This document shows, piece by piece, positions 27,634 to 39,558 of a stretch of 64,000 nucleotides of DNA. Below the pieces are notes generated by a model. The model was not told where the DNA came from, searched no databases, and worked only from the letters and a program-made list of their open reading frames with translations. The stretch covers positions 2,306,501-2,370,500 of the forward strand of contig OY821779.1 in the NCBI GenBank assembly GCA_963682175.1, read 5' to 3'. Numbering within the stretch: position 1 is the stretch's first letter; every line of letters begins with the position of its first letter. Source of the DNA: Triglochin maritima (lineage: Eukaryota; Streptophyta; Magnoliopsida; Alismatales; Juncaginaceae). A program made the translations under genes and the position numbers.

Positions 27634-29373
27634 TTGTCGTCGTGGGTTCGAACCGGTTCCGTTCGGGTCAAATGTATTCAATCCAACGTCACAGGCTTGC
27701 TTTCTCTCCGACTTCATCAATGTATCTTGTGTTTGTTTGGTTCACATTCAATCCGAAGAGACAGAGAGAGAACAGAGAGGAAGAAGGGAGGACAAAGAAT
27801 GTAGAGAAAGAGGAGACGAAAGATAATGGAGAAAGATTTGGGGATTTTGGAAGCAATTATTAGATAATATACAAAGGTAGAAATTGTAAATTTTATAATT
27901 ATTATTTTTGTTTAGTTGATGACATTATCGTTGGAATCCGTAAAATAAGTAATGGTATTTGAGATATGATGTTGGTTTTTTGATGATATATATATATACA
28001 AATAGTTTTAGGACGATAATTTCTGAGAATTATAACGTGTTGTAACGGCATCCAAACAAAAAAAATCATTTCTTTATTTGTAATATAAAAATCGAAATTC
28101 CATTCGGCTTAAGTAATTTGTCATGATTATCTTATCCCCGAAAGCATGTGTAATCTTATCCTCATTGATGAGCACGTAAAATATATACTTCTTAACTAAC
28201 CATTTTGATTGAGGTCGAATTTAGTTGGAAACACGGAAGATGCATCAATATCAATCCTAACACCTTTACTTACAAATCTATCATATATCCCACATATCCA
28301 TATTTTAAACATATCCCAAAGTTTTGCTAAATGCCGTTCGACAAGAAGTTCTGACCGTTCATATTATAAGTTTCTTCTCAAGTAAACACCGCATCATATC
28401 ATCGTTGTCTAGGTCGTTAATTATCATAAAACTTAGCAGTCCAACTAACCTTTCATTGGTATTGTTTACACAAACAAGACCAATGAAAGGAACATTTCCA
28501 TGTGTTATCATAATCTTCCATGTGTCTTTCCAAACGAAAGGAACATTTCCATATGATATACGCCCATCCATCTGTTTATAGTTTATTTTCTAGTCTAGTG
28601 CAAAACTTATTAGCCGTCTCGGACCTTAACATCAATTTATAAGTAATAATCTTTGGTTATCCGTAAGTTGCATCTCAATAAGTTAAAGGTTTATAAAGAA
28701 TGTAACATTCGGAATCTCCATTCCATGTTCATCAATGATTCAAATCCAATCATACTACACCTTTTGGATAACTACCTCATTCAGACAAAATTATATGCCA
28801 CGCGGTTGGCTAATGGACGAGTCACATGGTTATGTTCATTTCTCCATTTTATCAAGATTTAACATATATAATTTATTCCATTTTTTTTTTCTTTCTTCCT
28901 GACAAATCCGAAAGATTTCCCTTAGATTGTCGGCTGTTTTTTTCCGATTAAAAAGTATATCTTGTAGTATCATCAAATCTAAACCTTTTCCACCTTTTTT
29001 CCGTCTAATAACTATCTAAGCAATAATATATTCCTTACAATTACTATCTCCGGATTTTCTGGTGTCTGTATATTTTTGGTACGTAGTTACGATTTAAACT
29101 TGGAAGGTCGTTTGTTGGCGAAGTTATCGAAAAATAAATTAGTATTATCTTAGTCATGCTGTTTTTGGATTAAGGTTTTTTGACATTATTAGTTGTTTTC
29201 ATTTGGTTGAAATACAAAAAAAAAGGATAAAAGAGGTAGGCTCATATTATATAGCAAGTTGTAAAATAATCCACATTTTATCATTTTTCCATATTGTTTG
29301 CACCACTTTTGTCATTATTATACATTAAACCAATACAATCTCTTATTCCTTGAACATCTTGGTCTTGTCAAAC
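27634..29373. other. AT-rich spacer, no gene recognised
   Basis: Begins with degenerate sequence downstream of the DELLA relic. A near-direct repeat GGAACATTTCCATNTG occurs twice (about 28490 and 28540). I could not assign any coding segment. Confidence 0.4.
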
Positions 29374-30116
29374 TGTAACGCCCCGAGCCCGGACAACTGC
29401 TCACCCGCCTGAACCCGGTGCGTTAAGATACGATCCACGATCCTGACCGCTGCGCACTCTGATATTTAAATCCATCTGATATGCCCATAATTAATCTGAA
29501 AAATATAATCAACAAATTGTGAGCTCGACAGCCCGCAAGTTCCAACTGTCAATCAATCAGAATCATAATCATGTGGAAAATAATACGGAATATGACATTC
29601 AGTCAATAAGCACAATCAAGAGACATGCATCACAAATAAAATACATGCATAACAATCTGGAACCCCCATTCGGATTCGACCACATCCTGTGATTCTGAAA
29701 TCTATCAATCAGTCAGACGCACACCTGGTAGCTCCACACTAACGACATGCAGCCCTTTCCTCTCTCGGGTGGCTCCACGCTGTCCGCTAGGCAGCTCTTT
29801 CCTAAGCTGCTCTGCCAGAAACATACACACAACCACATGACATGTCGACCGAAACACCACCATGCAATCATATGCATATCCATAAAATCAACATCAATAC
29901 TCAGCATGCATGCAACTACGAATATCAAGAGAGACAGACATGACATGAAACTGAAGAATAACGAATCAGTACTTGCCTCAAAATCTCCATCTTTTTCTTC
30001 TCTATATTCTTCTCAAAATTTCATCTTCTCCTAAAACCACACAATCATCCAACAATCTTAATTAGTACATTAAGATATTTGATTATTACCTCAACTAAAA
30101 AATTCAGGATATTACA
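29374..30116. mobile_element. Solo LTR (743 bp)
   Basis: Starts TGTAACGCCCCGAGCCCGG and ends CAGGATATTACA, with TG...CA termini. It is flanked by an exact 5-bp duplication CAAAC (29369-29373 and 30117-30121). There is no internal region, so this is the product of LTR-LTR recombination. The GCCCCGA terminus is common in plant Ty3/gypsy LTRs, so a gypsy origin is likely. Confidence 0.85.
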
Positions 30117-30121
30117 CAAAC

Positions 30122-30720
30122 ACATGACAAATGTCTAAAGTTTCGTTGGATGTCTCTTTAAGTATTCTCTCTGCAACATTATGATTTCCTTTTCTTCATC
30201 GTTTACATCAACAAGAACCAACTAGCTTACTTTTTCTTTGTTTTGTATTTGACCAATATTATAGAGTCAACGACGCAAACTTTGATGTTATCAACTTATC
30301 ATTGCTGCTTTAGATGAGATTGTGTCACAACCACCTCTACAATAGGAAATTGACAATTGTTAGTTTCACGCTGACAGATATGCAAGAGATCAATTTTGAA
30401 TACGAAACATAAATACTACATCAACTTTGATCATTTGGATGAGTACCCAAGCAAAACCTCTTATTTAGACCTAAGACAAACATTTCCAAAGTATGAACCA
30501 TATAATATGAATGCTTACACGAAGTTGGTTGTGGTTATACCAACTCTTCCTCTTTAATTAATCAAACATAAACTTAGAAAACAAACAATACGCCAAAGTC
30601 AGAGGGTACCAATGCAAAGCAGCGAGGGAAAAGAAATTAAAATAGAAAATGACGGAAAAAAGAAAAAAAAAATCTAAAAATGGAACGAAAAGGTTGGGAG
30701 GGGACGGTGAAGCTCGCGCG
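30122..30720. other. Spacer between solo LTR and SFH gene promoter
   Basis: AT-rich. Nothing coding recognised. Confidence 0.4.
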
Positions 30721-30773
30721 TCGGCGGCAGAGCACTAGTCTCCGCCCAATCCCTCCCTTCTCCTTCCATTCCC

Positions 30774-30783
30774 ATATATATAT
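30774..30783 (+). promoter_or_regulatory. Probable TATA box of the SFH gene
   Basis: ATATATATAT, followed by a pyrimidine-rich leader (CTTTCTCTCTCC) and a probable 5' UTR donor at CCAG|GTTCG near 30830. The start codon lies in the next exon, at 31352. Confidence 0.45.
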
Positions 30784-31351
30784 TCCACTTCCCTTTTCCC
30801 TTTCTCTCTCCATTCCAACCAACTTCCAGGTTCGTCTTCCTCTCAGTCCTTTCCGACCTGCATTGTGCGATTTCGATTGGGTGATCGGGTCGGGTTCCCG
30901 GATCTCCGGGCTGTTTGGATTTTATAGATGAATTATAAGTTTTATGGTGGTTTGGGGATTGGAATGAGACTTCTTTATTATTGAAAACTTTTTTTTTGAA
31001 AAATTGTTTAAAGAAGAAGATTTTATTATTTTGATTTATCTTGGAGATTTAGTTGAGTGAGATCTGCTGCTGGAAAACAAATATCTGACACTTTCGAGTT
31101 CGTTGGGAAATACTATTAATGTGATTCTATCTCTGGATATGCAGTTTATGTTTTGATTTTTTGTTGGATTTGTTGCTGTTGAATTCACACGAAAGGAAAT
31201 GGTTGGCATTACGAGTGATATTGATGGTAATTTGTGAAATTGTTGGATTCTAGGTGTTTTGAGGGTTATTATTGGGCTGTGTTCCTCGCTATGAGTCATT
31301 AATCTCCACCCCTCAGTTGCCTTCCAAGAAGACAGCTTGGTAGCAGGAACA

Positions 31352-34300
31352 ATGACAGAACTCATGGCTGGGACCGTCGATCGTTTCCCAATCCCTGGTA
31401 AATATATGCATTGTTGAACCAACAGAGAAATTTTCTGCTATTCACATTGTGCTGAAACTTTCTGGCAAAGAAGTTATATCAATATATTATTTTCCACAAT
31501 CGTAACAACGTTTTGGATTACTTGTCAATGTCCCTCAAGCTTTATAGTTCACGCACTCTATTACGTGAATTAAGCAATTATATCAAGCTAGCAAAAGTCT
31601 GAAAGATTGTTTTCGTTTACTTGTTACCAATTGTGTTTTCATTATATGATGTCTATGGTACAGGTCAGGATGCGATATCTGATGATGAAAGAAAGACCCG
31701 GATTGGATCTTTGAAGAAAGCTTCGGAAAAGATGAGAAGCTCAATGACAAAAAGGGGTAGGAGAAACAGTAAGGTTGCTTGCATCTCGATCGAGGATGTA
31801 CGTGATGCCGAGGAAATGCAGGCAGTTGATGCATTTCGACAAATGCTTATTCTAGAAGAGTTATTGCCCTCAAAGCACGATGATTACCATACAATGCTGA
31901 GGTTTGTTTTCGTCATCTTTACTAAGAAGAACAACGAGTATATGTTGACATATAGTATATAGCATCATCCTATGTTGCTGTCATTGGATAATGATTTCCA
32001 TCAATTGTTTGATGGTTTGTAATGGACAAATGAAGATAGCACAACAAAACAAGGAACTCATCATGTATAGGTTTCATGTACAGATTTCTGAAAGCTCGGA
32101 AGTTTGATTTCGAGAAGACAAAGCAAATGTGGTCCGACATGCTCCAATGGAGAAAGGAATTCGGTGCCGACACGATTTTAGAGGTAGTTGGTTTGTCTGA
32201 CATTTGTTCTCTCCACAAAATTATGCTTTGGCCCTTTTTGTAATATTTTTCTTAAGAACATTACATGCCATTTAACTGATTATAATCAGGTAACAACCGT
32301 AGTTCATTTAGAAACTGGAAATTACTTTTGTGTTTTTTCCTGAGTGATTGTTAGACATGATATTCTTGCTATCGCTATTAGGTTAGGACTGGTGTCTTAT
32401 ATTAAATTTTATTCCATATATAAGTCTGATGTGATTTTGTAAAATCTTTAACTCTGTCAGTGACTTATAAAAAAATATATCGATTTGATTTATCACTCCT
32501 AAGTTTGTTTGCTTCAAGAGATTTTGTGTTTCAAGGTACTTAACTCTTATGTAGAATCTTGCATTTTAATGGGTTGTTTATTATTTTACTTCAATAGGAT
32601 TTTGAGTTTGAAGAACTTGATCAAGTTTTGGAACATTACCCCCATGGTCATCATGGAGTAGATAAGGAAGGCAGGCCTGTCTACTTTGAGAGACTTGGGA
32701 AGGTTGATACTACCAAGTTGATGCAAGTAACTACCATGGAACGCTATATTAAGTATCATGTCAAAGAATTTGAGAGGAATTTTGCCATCAAGTTCCCTGC
32801 ATGCTCCATTGCAGCGAAGAGGCATATTGACCAAAGCACAACGATTCTTGATGTTCAAGGAGTGGTATGTAGGGAATTTATAAGTTACAGAGAATGCTTG
32901 ATATTACATTTCAAAATTGCATGTGCATTTCATTCATTTTCGCAAAAGCTAAATTTGCAGTAGTTAATTCAGTTAGGTTATAATATAAGCTGTTAGCTGT
33001 TATAAATAGTAAACATATGGAATATCAGGGTCTCAAGAATTTCAACAAGGCCGCTAGAGAACTTATCCCTCACCTTCAAAAAATTGACGGTGATAATTAT
33101 CCTGAGGTATTTCTGATGTTTTTTCAGATCGAAAAGTTGATATGTTTTGCTTGCAAATGGTGCTCTATGTAATTCTTTGTTGTTTTTATCTTTTACAGAC
33201 ATTAAGTCAGATGTTTATCATCAATGCTGGTTCAGGTTTTAGAATGCTATGGAACACCATAAAGTCTTTCCTTGATGCAAAAACTACAGCAAAGATCCAT
33301 GTAGGTTTTTGATATTTGTTCTGATTTGTGGTATATTTAAGATTCTGACACCTACAATTGCTATCCACTAGGTTCTTGGGAACAAGTACCAGAGCAAGTT
33401 ACTTGAAGTCATAAATGCCAGGTATGAGCCGTGATAATTCTTGTATTATTGCAAATGTAATGATTAAATTAAGTTTGTGATATCAGATGATCAGGGCCGT
33501 CTCGGAAATTTTTGAGGTCCTGTGCGAAAATCAACAACGAGACTCCTAAATTTGAAAAAAATTATCCTCCTAGTTTAAATAATAAAAAATTCACTAACTT
33601 AATGCAATATTAATTGAATTTTTTTGTCCTCTTAGCAATATTTGAGACAAATTTATCAATGTTTAAGTGTTATTTATGTGTTAACACTAATTTTCTTTGC
33701 AACCTAATAAGACCATGTACATTTTTTTTTGAGCTCAAAGTGAGGCCCGGAACAGGAGCTCACCCTGCTCCTGCTATTGGGCCGGGCCTGCAGATGATGG
33801 TAAGCCCAAACATATAGAAACGAAATTATCACATAACAGATGATGCAGATATTTTCCAAGAGCCAGCAAAGATATTCAAGAAATTAAACTCTCTCTTTAA
33901 TTTGGTGGACTTGTTCACCACTTATTTGGAATTTAAATATAAAAATAAAGAGAAACTCTTTGTTAAACATTATTGAAGTTTTATGTGTCAATCTATTGAA
34001 CTTTCCATCATAGACATATTTTAGTGCCATGCATTGCCATCTGTAATGTGATGTTGAGTCCCCCACCTACAATCCTCACCGGCAAAATCTTTGAGAAATT
34101 TATCTAAATTTTATCTAGCATTGTATTGAATATTCCCATCGTGTGCTTATGTGTTGGTATGTGTATTGCCATGAATAATTTCCAAACCACATGGCCAACA
34201 CTTATTAACCTGACAACATACTGGATTTTCCCCCCGGTAACGAACTCTCTATCAGCAATTAGTTTAATGGATAGGATTATTTGTAAAGAAGTTGATGACT

Positions 34301-37032
34301 TATTAATTAAAAAAATGATTTGAGACCCTTCTTGGTACTTGGATGTGATGTTGTTTTGTAAAATTTGATGCCCCAGCTAAAGGTCCACTGTCAAAGAAAA
34401 TTTGATTAGTCTTATGTGACAGTTCAATTTTTGGCATTATACATCAGTGAATTGCCTGAATTTTTTGGAGGCACTTGCACTTGCTCAGACAAAGGAGGAT
34501 GTCTTCGTTCAGATAAAGGCCCATGGAATGATTCAGACATCTTAAAGGTTTTATTTGGCTTTTTAATATATTACAATGTTCGGTTTGACACTTTTGTTCA
34601 AGAAAATTCTCAACCTTTTCCCTTTTGAAGTGCAGATGATTGAAAATGGTGATGCTAAATTTGTAAGTGAACTTTCAACACTAGGAAGCATGGATGAGAA
34701 AATGATATCCGAAGATGAGATAGTTTACATGAAGGTGATAAACACCTCTTGATCATTATACAGAAGGCTTATATGCTAATCTTAAGTCATTATTATTATT
34801 ATTGTTAGTCATTTGCTATCAAAATGCTGTCTTATCTTGCTTATTTTTTCCACTTATAATGTTTGAAGTTGCTCATGGCCTTCTTTACTCTTTGTATGTT
34901 ACAGAAGAGCAATTGCAGTTCCGAGGAGGAGGATATTGACGTTAAGAAACCTCTCTCTTCTAATACCATGAACGATTTTCTAAAGCACCCTCAATTATCT
35001 CCAGTTCATGAAGAGGTACGAATCACATCAATTAAGCACAGTAAACTTGATTTGTCTTAAATACTTGCAATTTGTTACTTTGAGAAGCAAGCCAATTGCA
35101 GAAGGCATAGTCCTCACATGTGTGTGTTGATTATATTGTAGCAAACGTGATAATTAAAAGGCACTTGCCCATCATCAAATCCTTTTGATCATTTGCAAAC
35201 ACATGCTATGTTTGAATTTTTTTTACAACTCATTTGCTATGTGTAATGAATGTAATTTAATAGACTGCACATAAAGAAAACATCTCATACAAACTAGCAG
35301 ATAAATAAATGGGTAGATGGTATGGGTCCCTACACAACCTTCAATTGTGTAAACTGTAATGGAATCAAGCTTTTCAGGCTAATCCTTATGGTGCTGTTAA
35401 TTACTATATACATTTGCAGGTGCAAATTGATCAAAGAAGCTGCCCAAGCTCCTGTGGTTATGATGACTATATTCCAATGGTTGATAAGATTGTAGACTAT
35501 AATTGGAATGACGAAAAAATGGTTGTTTCTAGAGGTACATATTCTCCACGTACTGTTATTTTTCCTTGTGAATCTGTGATTCATGGATCCAGTTTCACAA
35601 CCACTGTAGCCCACCTTTTTTTCACCGAAGGAAGAACACGTTGCATGTTTTGCTCAATGAATCTAATTGATGTGCTGACGTATTTTTATTGCTTAAATTT
35701 GAACCTTTTTCAACTCTGAAATTTTACTCAAGCATTCAATAATTGTTTCAAAATATTACATTTTCAAAATCTGCTTAGTGGCCGATTATTTAGTGATATG
35801 CTCCAACAAATTCTAAAGCATGAGCATCTAGCCTCACTGCAAAAGTCATTCTTGACCTTTTAGAGCAGGATTTGAATTTCTTGTGAATTCCTGAACCAGA
35901 CCTTTCCATGTTACCAACCACATCCAAGTACATCATGTATTGTTGGTTGTTAGTTGAAATTTTAAGATGCTGTTGCCTATACCCTACTGTAACCTACTGC
36001 TCTTCTGTAGGCATCTTCCCCAAACCAATAGTTTCCAAGGCTCCAGAAGGTTTCAGTAATCCTATAATTTCTGGAGCTATGACGGTTGTCATGGGGATTG
36101 TCACCATGCTCCGCGTAGCAGGAAGCATGCCAAAGAAAGTCACTGATAGCACACTTGAATCTGGTTACTCTTCTGATGGGAAAGATGTGAGCCACGTCCA
36201 TCACAAGTTGCCCCCAGCAGCTGTCTCTACTTCAGAATATTCTGCAGTCATTAAGCGGATGAGTGAGTTGGAACAGAATGTGGGCGTCATCAACACGAAA
36301 CCTTCTCAGATGCCATTTGAGAAAGAGGAGATGCTCAATGAAGCTCTTACTCGTGTTGGGTGTCTAGAATCAGAGCTCGGGGCAGCCAAAAAGGTACTTG
36401 GGGAATCCTTTACTCTCTCAGCAGCAGTTTTCAATGTTTTCTCATTGTACACTTGACCGTCACATTTGTTTCAAACTAGAGAAAGCTTATATAGATTTGT
36501 TTTGTTGATAAACATACTACTGTACTGCAAAGCAATTTTTTTTCCCTTTTGCAGATTTTGCAGGATGTTCTTTCTCAGCAGGAGGAGCTCATTGCTTTTG
36601 TTGAAAGCAAGAAAAAGAAGAAAAAGAGCAAGATGGTATGTAATCCACAGTAGCATTACAATGTACATGTAGTTGTCTGACAACAAAGAGTTGATTCAAA
36701 ACAATGTCTGAATAACCTATGCCTCGGTTGCAAATTCATATAACCTTTTTCATTAAACAATGGGTCATTCTTCTAACAATTCACATATGGAAGAGTTTGA
36801 GTTTCTATTAGTTCGAATTTACCATTTCAGTAGCAAGATCTGTAGCTTGCCGATCTTCTGGCCTCTGGTTTTCCAATATTTAAGCATGCAGTGGACGATA
36901 TACGTAAGATCAGATTTTTGAAAATATACATGTGTATGACAATGGTTGTATAGGTAGCTAACATTTCTATATTTATTTCTATATTTCTAACAAAGGATAC
37001 ATGTTTTACTGCAGAATCCTTTCCGCTGGTGA
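31352..37032 (+). CDS. SFH: Sec14-like phosphatidylinositol/phosphatidylcholine transfer protein, SFH type with nodulin domain (595 aa, 14 exons)
   Basis: Fourteen coding exons: 31352-31397, 31664-31901, 32084-32183, 32598-32864, 33029-33106, 33199-33300, 33372-33421, 34448-34547, 34636-34734, 34905-35015, 35420-35534, 36011-36393, 36555-36635, 37015-37032. All are in phase and total 596 codons with the stop. The N-terminus carries the basic [13 protein letters not shown] and [19 protein letters not shown] of plant SFH proteins. CRAL-TRIO N is next (HHDYH-type [18 protein letters not shown]), then the Sec14 lipid-binding fold ([49 protein letters not shown]). The nodulin-like C-terminus has a lysine run (KKKKKK) and ends NPFRW, suited to membrane phosphoinositide binding. 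Such proteins stimulate PIP2 production for polarised growth and secretion. Intron 7 holds a small hAT element. Confidence 0.95.
33492..33790. mobile_element. Short non-autonomous hAT-like element in SFH intron 7 (299 bp)
   Basis: Left end CAGGGCCGTCTCGGAA, right end (complement) CAGGCCCGGCCCAATA; such CAGGGCC ends are typical of plant hAT elements. An exact 8-bp duplication CAGATGAT flanks it (33484-33491 and 33791-33798), the size expected for hAT. The inside is AT-rich and non-coding. The host intron keeps intact splice sites. Confidence 0.85.
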
Positions 37033-38395
37033 ACAGAATAACTTAAGAGGACTCGAGAATCTCGAACTTCCTATATTATGATTCGAGGTATTTCAGTCTT
37101 CCTCTATCAGCAAACAAAATTCAGCTACCTTGATAGTTCGAGCTCCTGCAAGGCAAGAACTCCAAAAATTATGACGGAATCGTTTGATAGGCATCCTCGG
37201 AAAGGGTTGGCTTCAAAGGTTCCTCTACAATGTGTACTGGATTTATGTTCGCATTATCAAACACATCCGAGATTTTAGTTATTTGTACAAATCATCATTT
37301 CTTTCAACGATATTCTCAGTGCATGGCTCATTGAGGCGTAACAATTGGTATCTGTTTGTATATGGCAAAGAAAGATATCATGAAGTTGGTTGGTGCATGT
37401 CCAAATTTTGTATTATTTCGTTTTTTGTGAATTGATTCCAACAGATTTTGATCATAAAAATTAGCCGTTTCCTACAGTCATTTGCTAAATGGGTTCAAAA
37501 TTTGCAGCTTTTATGATATTCACCAAAATTAGAATTGAAAATCAAGTATCAAACAAGTATATGGAGATTATGCTTAAAAAAATGCACCTAGCTTTTGCAT
37601 GACTATCAATCACCAAACTAAACGGTTGTCTTTCTAATTGAAGAGGTTGTATTACAGCAAGTCCCAAGTAACGTTTTGAAAAATAACCCAATCTTTGTTT
37701 TACTTTTCAGATTTACCATTAGAACTAGTTATAGTTCATAGTCGATTATCTGAATAAAGGGGGCGAGTTTAACCAGTCCCGTGCTGTCTTGTATATTTAG
37801 TGGAGATGGGTCAAAAATATAAACCCATTTAAAAAAATCAAACATGTTTCCCAGCTGCTTACTTAATTGGGGTGGTTATGGTCTATGGATTACTCTGTTA
37901 ATTGATCTGTTGACAGCCAGTCCAACTGATTAGAATCAATGTTTTTTAAATTTTTTTCTGTAAGTTTGAAGTTAGTATAGGTTGATAATGGTGATAATAT
38001 GTTTGGTTTTTTTTATTGTTTGAAGGTTTTATAGGTTATGTTTGATGAAAATTATTATCAATATTACCCTAATAATTAAGTGATTAATTTAATCTTAGAA
38101 AGATCAATCTTAATTTAATCAACATCATTATTATTCTTTATGATAGTAGTTAATTTAATCTTAGAAAGTTTGATGTTTGTATGATGATTTGAAAATGTGA
38201 AGGATCAAACTGTTGAAATTAAAACTTGCATATTCCGACTTTTAATTTCAACAGTTTTAACTACATCGCCCGATCTTCTTCACTATGACTATGAAATCCC
38301 ATTTTGCATTTATACTTATCTTCATTCATTAACTTAGTAAGTTACAAATCTTTCATAACTCAATCGCCAAGAAAACATCATGCATGCTTGACTAT
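37033..38395. other. 3' region of SFH and spacer
   Basis: Contains the SFH 3' UTR (probably to about 37430), then AT-rich spacer with no gene recognised. Confidence 0.4.
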
Positions 38396-38690
38396 TATAT
38401 GATTAAGTTTTTTTTATTTCCACACCGATCAAAAGTTTGAAAATTGACGACATACTCATAGTTCTGTGAAAATTAGTCATGTACCTATCAATTAAATTTG
38501 TAATTTGGCTCATACCTATCTGTCACAGTGGGTCCTACAATCGTTCCGTTTACGTTTCCCGTAACATGTCGTTATTTTTCATCAGGTTTTCCCCTTCCTT
38601 ATCGATCAAAAGTTTGGAAATTGACGACATATCCATAATTATGCGAAAGATTGGACATGTACCTATCAAAATAAACTTGAATCAGTTGGA
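38396..38690. repeat. Dispersed repeat, two tandem degenerate copies
   Basis: Two related units (ACCGATCAAAAGTTTG...GACGACAT...GTACCTATCA) and a block CATACCTATCTGTCACAGTGGGTCC. The same blocks occur inside the MULE at about 19360-19640, so the two regions share an ancestral repeat. Confidence 0.6.
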
Positions 38691-38869
38691 TGTATATGAA
38701 TGTTTGTTGAATGATGATTGAATTGAATGTGTATGAACTATGAACGAACAGGGAAACCCGAAACCCAAAAGAGCAAACAAACTCATTTGTGTTATGGAAA
38801 AGACACATTGATGGACTATATCCGTCGGCGAAAGTATTTGTAAGTACTGACGTTTGTAGATGTACACCG

Positions 38870-39318
38870 ATGGTACATATCCATCGGTGTATGTAACCAA
38901 TATTTACCTCCGACAATACATATCTGTCAGTGTATGTAATCGATATTTACCTCCAACAACACATATTCGTCAGTATATGTAACCAATATTTACCTCCAAC
39001 AACATGTATCTGATGGTGTAGTGTATACAACCGTCGGAGTAAGTACAACAATCGGTGTAACCTCTACCGACGGATCATTTCATCGGTGTTGTACACCGAT
39101 GGATGTTTCGTTGGTGTCACTACGTCGTTGTTCTCCGATACGACGAAAGTAGACGAAAAAATTTAGTGCCAAAAGTACCACCGACGGGCTCTATCTGTCA
39201 GAATATCCGTCGGAGTAGACATAGACCGACGCATTTAACACCGACGGAGCCATATCTGTCGGTGATTAACTACACCGACGGATAGCTACCGTTGGTAAAG
39301 CTCTGTATTGTTGTAGTG
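38870..39318. mobile_element. CACTA-type transposon end with subterminal repeats
   Basis: The right end, read on the complement, is CACTACAACAATACAGAGC, a classic CACTA terminal repeat. Inside it are many copies of CCGTCGGTG / ACCGACGG in both orientations, the expected transposase-binding subterminal array, plus about three tandem copies of a unit of roughly 44 bp (38870-39010). I find no matching left end, so this is a truncated or partly deleted element. It ends 240 bp from the carbonic anhydrase stop. Confidence 0.75.
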
Positions 39319-39558
39319 GATTTGTGCTTTGTGCCTACCATTTTCACTTCTTGCTTCATCTATACATAGTCTAATTACGAGGAATAGCCTCCTTAGCAGC
39401 TTCCATAACAAAGGAAATTAACAATCCCACAATTGACGATAAGAACACAATTTTATTCATTCAAAGAAAATTCAGCACAAGATCTTATTGACACCAATTG
39501 GAATCACATGATCATTTGATTAACATCTAGCACTAAACTTATCACGACGTCACATTCC

